This document shows, piece by piece, positions 61,072-64,000 of a DNA stretch of 64,000 nt. Within the stretch, counting starts at the first letter, position 1, and every line of letters starts with the position of its first letter. Position numbers and translations under genes: made by a program. The notes under the pieces were generated by a model. It saw only the letters and a program-made list of their open reading frames with translations, was not told where the DNA came from and searched no databases. This DNA comes from Limanda limanda (taxonomy: Eukaryota; Chordata; Actinopteri; Pleuronectiformes; Pleuronectidae): NCBI RefSeq assembly GCF_963576545.1, contig NW_026870603.1:496001-560000 (forward strand). Reading direction: 5' to 3'.

Positions 61072-63792
61072 GAGATATTCTTGAATAAGTTTTTTTGTGA
61101 AGGTCGGAGAGACTTGGAAAGTGGTTGCATCTGGACTAATTTGGGTCCTGCAGATCGATTGGTACCATCCCCGAGCTTGTACGACCTTCGGAAGAGGTCG
61201 ACCGACGAAATTCCCCCAAATCTGAGGAGATATTCTTGAATAACTTTTTTTGTGAAGGTCGGAGAGACTTGCAAGTAGGCTCTACCCCCACTAAATGGGG
61301 TAGCGCGCATCGATCGGTACCATCCTTGAGCTTCTCCGACTTTCGGAAGGGTTAGGGTTAGGGTTAGGGATGAAAGCACATAGGAGAAAGAGATATTCTT
61401 GAATAACTTTTTTTGTGAAGGTCGGAGAGACTTGCAAGTAGGCTCTACCCCCACTAAATGGGGTAGCGCGCATCGATCGGTACCATCCTTGAGCTTCTCC
61501 GACTTTCGGAAGGGTTAGGGTTAGGGTTAGGGATGAAAGCACATAGGAGAAAGAGATATTCTTGAATAACTTTTTTTGTGAAGGTCGGAGAGACTTGCAA
61601 GTAGGCTCTACCCCCACTAAATGGGGTAGCGCGCATCGATCGGTACCATCCTTGAGCTTCTCCGACTTTCGGAAGGGTTAGGGTTAGGGATGAAAGCACA
61701 TAGGAGAAAGAGATATTCTTGAATAACTTTTTTTGTGAAGGTCGGAGAGACTTGAAAAGTGGTTGCATCTGGACTAATTTGGGTCCTGCGGATCGATTGG
61801 TACCATCCCCGAGCTTGTACGACCTTCGGAAGAGGTCGACCGACGAAATTCCCCCAAATCTGAGGAGATATTCTTGAATAACTTTTTTTGTGAAGGTCGG
61901 AGAGACTTGCAAGTAGGCTCTACCCCCACTAAATGGGGTAACGCGCATCGATCGGTACCATCCTTGAGCTTCTCCGACTTTCGGAAGGGTTAGGGTTAGG
62001 GTTAGGGATGAAAGCACATAGGAGAAAGAGATATTCTTGAATAACTTTTTTTGTGAAGGTCGGAGAGACTTGCAAGTAGGCTCTACCCCCACTAAATGGG
62101 GTAGCGCGCATCGATCGGTACCATCCTTGAGCTTCTCCGACTTTCGGAAGGGTTAGGGTTAGGGATGAAAGCACATAGGAGAAAGAGATATTCTTGAATA
62201 ACTTTTTTTGTGAAGGTCGGAGAGACTTGGAAAGTGGTTGCATCTGGACTAATTTGGGTCCTGCGGATCGATTGGTACCATCCCCGAGCTTGTACGACCT
62301 TCGGAAGAGGTCGACCGACGAAATTCCCCCAAATCTGAGGAGATATTCTTGAATAACTTTTTTTGTGAAGGTCGGAGAGACTTGCAAGTAGGCTCTACCC
62401 CCACTAAATGGGGTTGCGCGCATCGATCAGTACCATCCTTGAGCTTCTCCGACTTTCGGAAGGGTTAGGGTTAGGGTTAGGGATGAAAGCACATAGGAGA
62501 AAGAGATATTCTTGAATAACTTTTTTTGTGAAGGTCGGAGAGACTTGCAAGTAGGCTCTACCCCCACTAAATGGGGTAGCGCGCATCGATCGGTACCATC
62601 CTTGAGCTTCTCCGACTTTCGGAAGGGTTAGGGTTAGGGTTAGGGATGAAAGCACATAGGAGAAAGAGATATTCTTGAATAACTTTTTTTGTGAAGGTCG
62701 GAGAGACTTGCAAGTAGGCTCTACCCCCACTAAATGGGGTAGCGCGCATCGATCGGTACCATCCTTGAGCTTCTCCGACTTTCGGAAGGGTTAGGGTTAG
62801 GGTTAGGGATGAAAGCACATAGGAGAAAGAGATATTCTTGAATAACTTTTTTTGTGAAGGTCGGAGAGACTTGCAAGTAGGCTCTACCCCCACTAAATGG
62901 GGTAGCGCGCATCGATCGGTACCATCCTTGAGCTTCTCCGACTTTCGGAAGGGTTAGGGTTAGGGTTAGGGATGAAAGCACATAGGAGAAAGAGATATTC
63001 TTGAATAACTTTTTTTGTGAAGGTCGGAGAGACTTGCAAGTAGGCTCTACCCCCACTAAATGGGGTAGCGCGCATCGATCGGTACCATCCTTGAGCTTCT
63101 CCGACTTTCGGAAGGGTTAGGGTTAGGGTTAGGGATGAAAGCACATAGGAGAAAGAGATATTCTTGAATAACTTTTTTTGTGAAGGTCGGAGAGACTTGC
63201 AAGTAGGCTCTACCCCCACTAAATGGGGTAGCGCGCATCGATCGGTACCATCCTTGAGCTTCTCCGACTTTCGGAAGGGTTAGGGTTAGGGATGAAAGCA
63301 CATAGGAGAAAGAGATATTCTTGAATAACTTTTTTTGTGAAGGTCGGAGAGACTTGGAAAGTGGTTGCATCTGGACTAATTTGGGTCCTGCGGATCGATT
63401 GGTACCATCCCCGAGCTTGTACGACCTTCGGAAGAGGTCGACCGACGAAATTCCCCCAAATCTGAGGAGATATTCTTGAATAACTTTTTTTGTGAAGGTC
63501 GGAGAGACTTGCAAGTAGGCTCTACCCCCACTAAATGGGGTTGCGCGCATCGATCAGTACCATCCTTGAGCTTCTCCGACTTTCGGAAGGGTTAGGGTTA
63601 GGGTTAGGGATGAAAGCACATAGGAGAAAGAGATATTCTTGAATAACTTTTTTTGTGAAGGTTGGAGAGACTTGCAAGTAGGCTCTACCCCCACTAAATG
63701 GGGTAGCGCGCATCGATCGGTACCATCCTTGAGCTTCTCCGACTTTCGGAAGGGTTAGGGTTAGGGTTAGGGATGAAAGCACATAGGAGAAA
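61072..63792 (+). repeat. 2,721 bp tandem duplicate, copy 2
   Basis: B at 61,072 (GAATAAGTTTT near 61,089), 61,710, 62,185 and 63,312, with the same A counts and the same 157 bp positions as copy 1. GGTTGGAGAG near 63,661 is a private core change. Confidence 0.9.
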
Positions 63793-64000
63793 GAGATATT
63801 CTTGAATAACTTTTTTTGTGAAGGTCGGAGAGACTTGCAAGTAGGCTCTACCCCCACTAAATGGGGTAGCGCGCATCGATCGGTACCATCCTTGAGCTTC
63901 TCCGACTTTCGGAAGGGTTAGGGTTAGGGTTAGGGATGAAAGCACATAGGAGAAAGAGATATTCTTGAATAACTTTTTTTGTGAAGGTCGGAGAGACTTG
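63793..64000 (+). repeat. One A monomer and a partial core at the right edge
   Basis: One complete A monomer (63,793-63,955) and the first 45 bases of another, which end exactly where A and B begin to differ. The class of the last monomer therefore cannot be told. The array continues outside the window. Confidence 0.95.

Larger units (their letters stand above)
1..64000 (+). repeat. Telomere-motif-bearing satellite array, two monomer classes, no genes
   Basis: Every base belongs to a head-to-tail array of 155-163 bp monomers in one orientation. Monomer phase is set at the sequence GAGATATTCTTGAATAAC. The array holds 310 complete A monomers, 86 B monomers and 2 chimeras. Lengths of 163, 157 and 155 bp for these classes, plus 1 leading base and 45 trailing bases, account for all 64,000 positions. 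The G-rich telomeric strand is always the plus strand. No inversion, transposon insertion or unique sequence interrupts the array. Monomer sizes near one nucleosome repeat and multi-level higher-order structure are typical of centromeric or subtelomeric satellites; that location is inference. The true array continues beyond both edges. Orientation is arbitrary with respect to the chromosome. Confidence 0.97.

Noticed and set aside
1..64000. CRISPR array
   Set aside because: The 45 bp shared core could look like a direct repeat, but the intervening sequences are themselves repeated and not unique spacers, and the period is 155-163 bp.
1..64000. tRNA, 5S rRNA or other short RNA gene as the source of the repeat
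   Set aside because: I see no B-box-like GGTTCGANNCC, cloverleaf or 5S-like internal control region in either monomer by eye. A covariance-model search would settle it.
1..64000. Transposon or retroelement insertion breaking the array
   Set aside because: Monomer lengths account for every base, so there is no room for an insertion.

Overview
The whole 64 kb window is one uninterrupted head-to-tail satellite DNA array. I see no gene, RNA gene, transposon, CRISPR array or single-copy sequence. A TTAGGG telomere-type motif sits inside most monomers, and the array has several nested levels of higher-order repeat, so this is eukaryotic nuclear heterochromatin (centromeric, pericentromeric or subtelomeric). 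TTAGGG telomeres occur in most animals, many fungi, several protists and some monocot plants, so the lineage cannot be fixed from this sequence.

There are two monomer classes. Class A is 163 bp (about 47% GC) and ends in a tract of four G-triplets joined by TTA; a 157 bp version has lost one TTAGGG. Class B is 155 bp and has no telomere motif. By hand count there are 310 complete A monomers (274 of 163 bp, 36 of 157 bp), 86 B monomers and 2 A/B chimeras, plus 1 base at the left edge and a 45 bp partial monomer at the right edge; these lengths sum exactly to 64,000. Monomer positions 1-45 have the same consensus in A and B. Positions 46-123 align without gaps at 55/78 identity. From position 124 the tails are unrelated, so A looks like a B-type monomer whose tail was replaced by a telomere-repeat-bearing segment.

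Layout. Positions 1-47,897 hold a super-higher-order repeat whose units begin at B monomers at 10,268 (short), 12,357, 19,614, 28,769, 36,976 and 44,038 (cut), preceded by a divergent unit at 1-10,267. The full units are 7,062 to 9,155 bp long. Each carries a diagnostic cassette B-A-A-B' (B' has GGCCTA), starting at 1,632, 11,401, 13,653, 20,584, 30,065, 32,162, 38,272 and 45,334. Most full units also carry a second cassette marked by TTAGAC and a B-A-A stretch marked by CTGCAG. From 47,898 to the right edge these markers mostly vanish and the array is made of recent tandem duplications with periods of 2,904, 3,202 and 2,721 bp.

All apparent open reading frames (up to 270 codons, minus strand) come from translating the repeat and should not be treated as genes. 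Points of most interest are the telomere motif capped at the minimum for one intramolecular G-quadruplex, the bias of the quadruplex-deficient 157 bp form to lie just before B, a 12 bp dyad kept in both monomer classes through different bases, and the abrupt change of array organisation near 47.9 kb.
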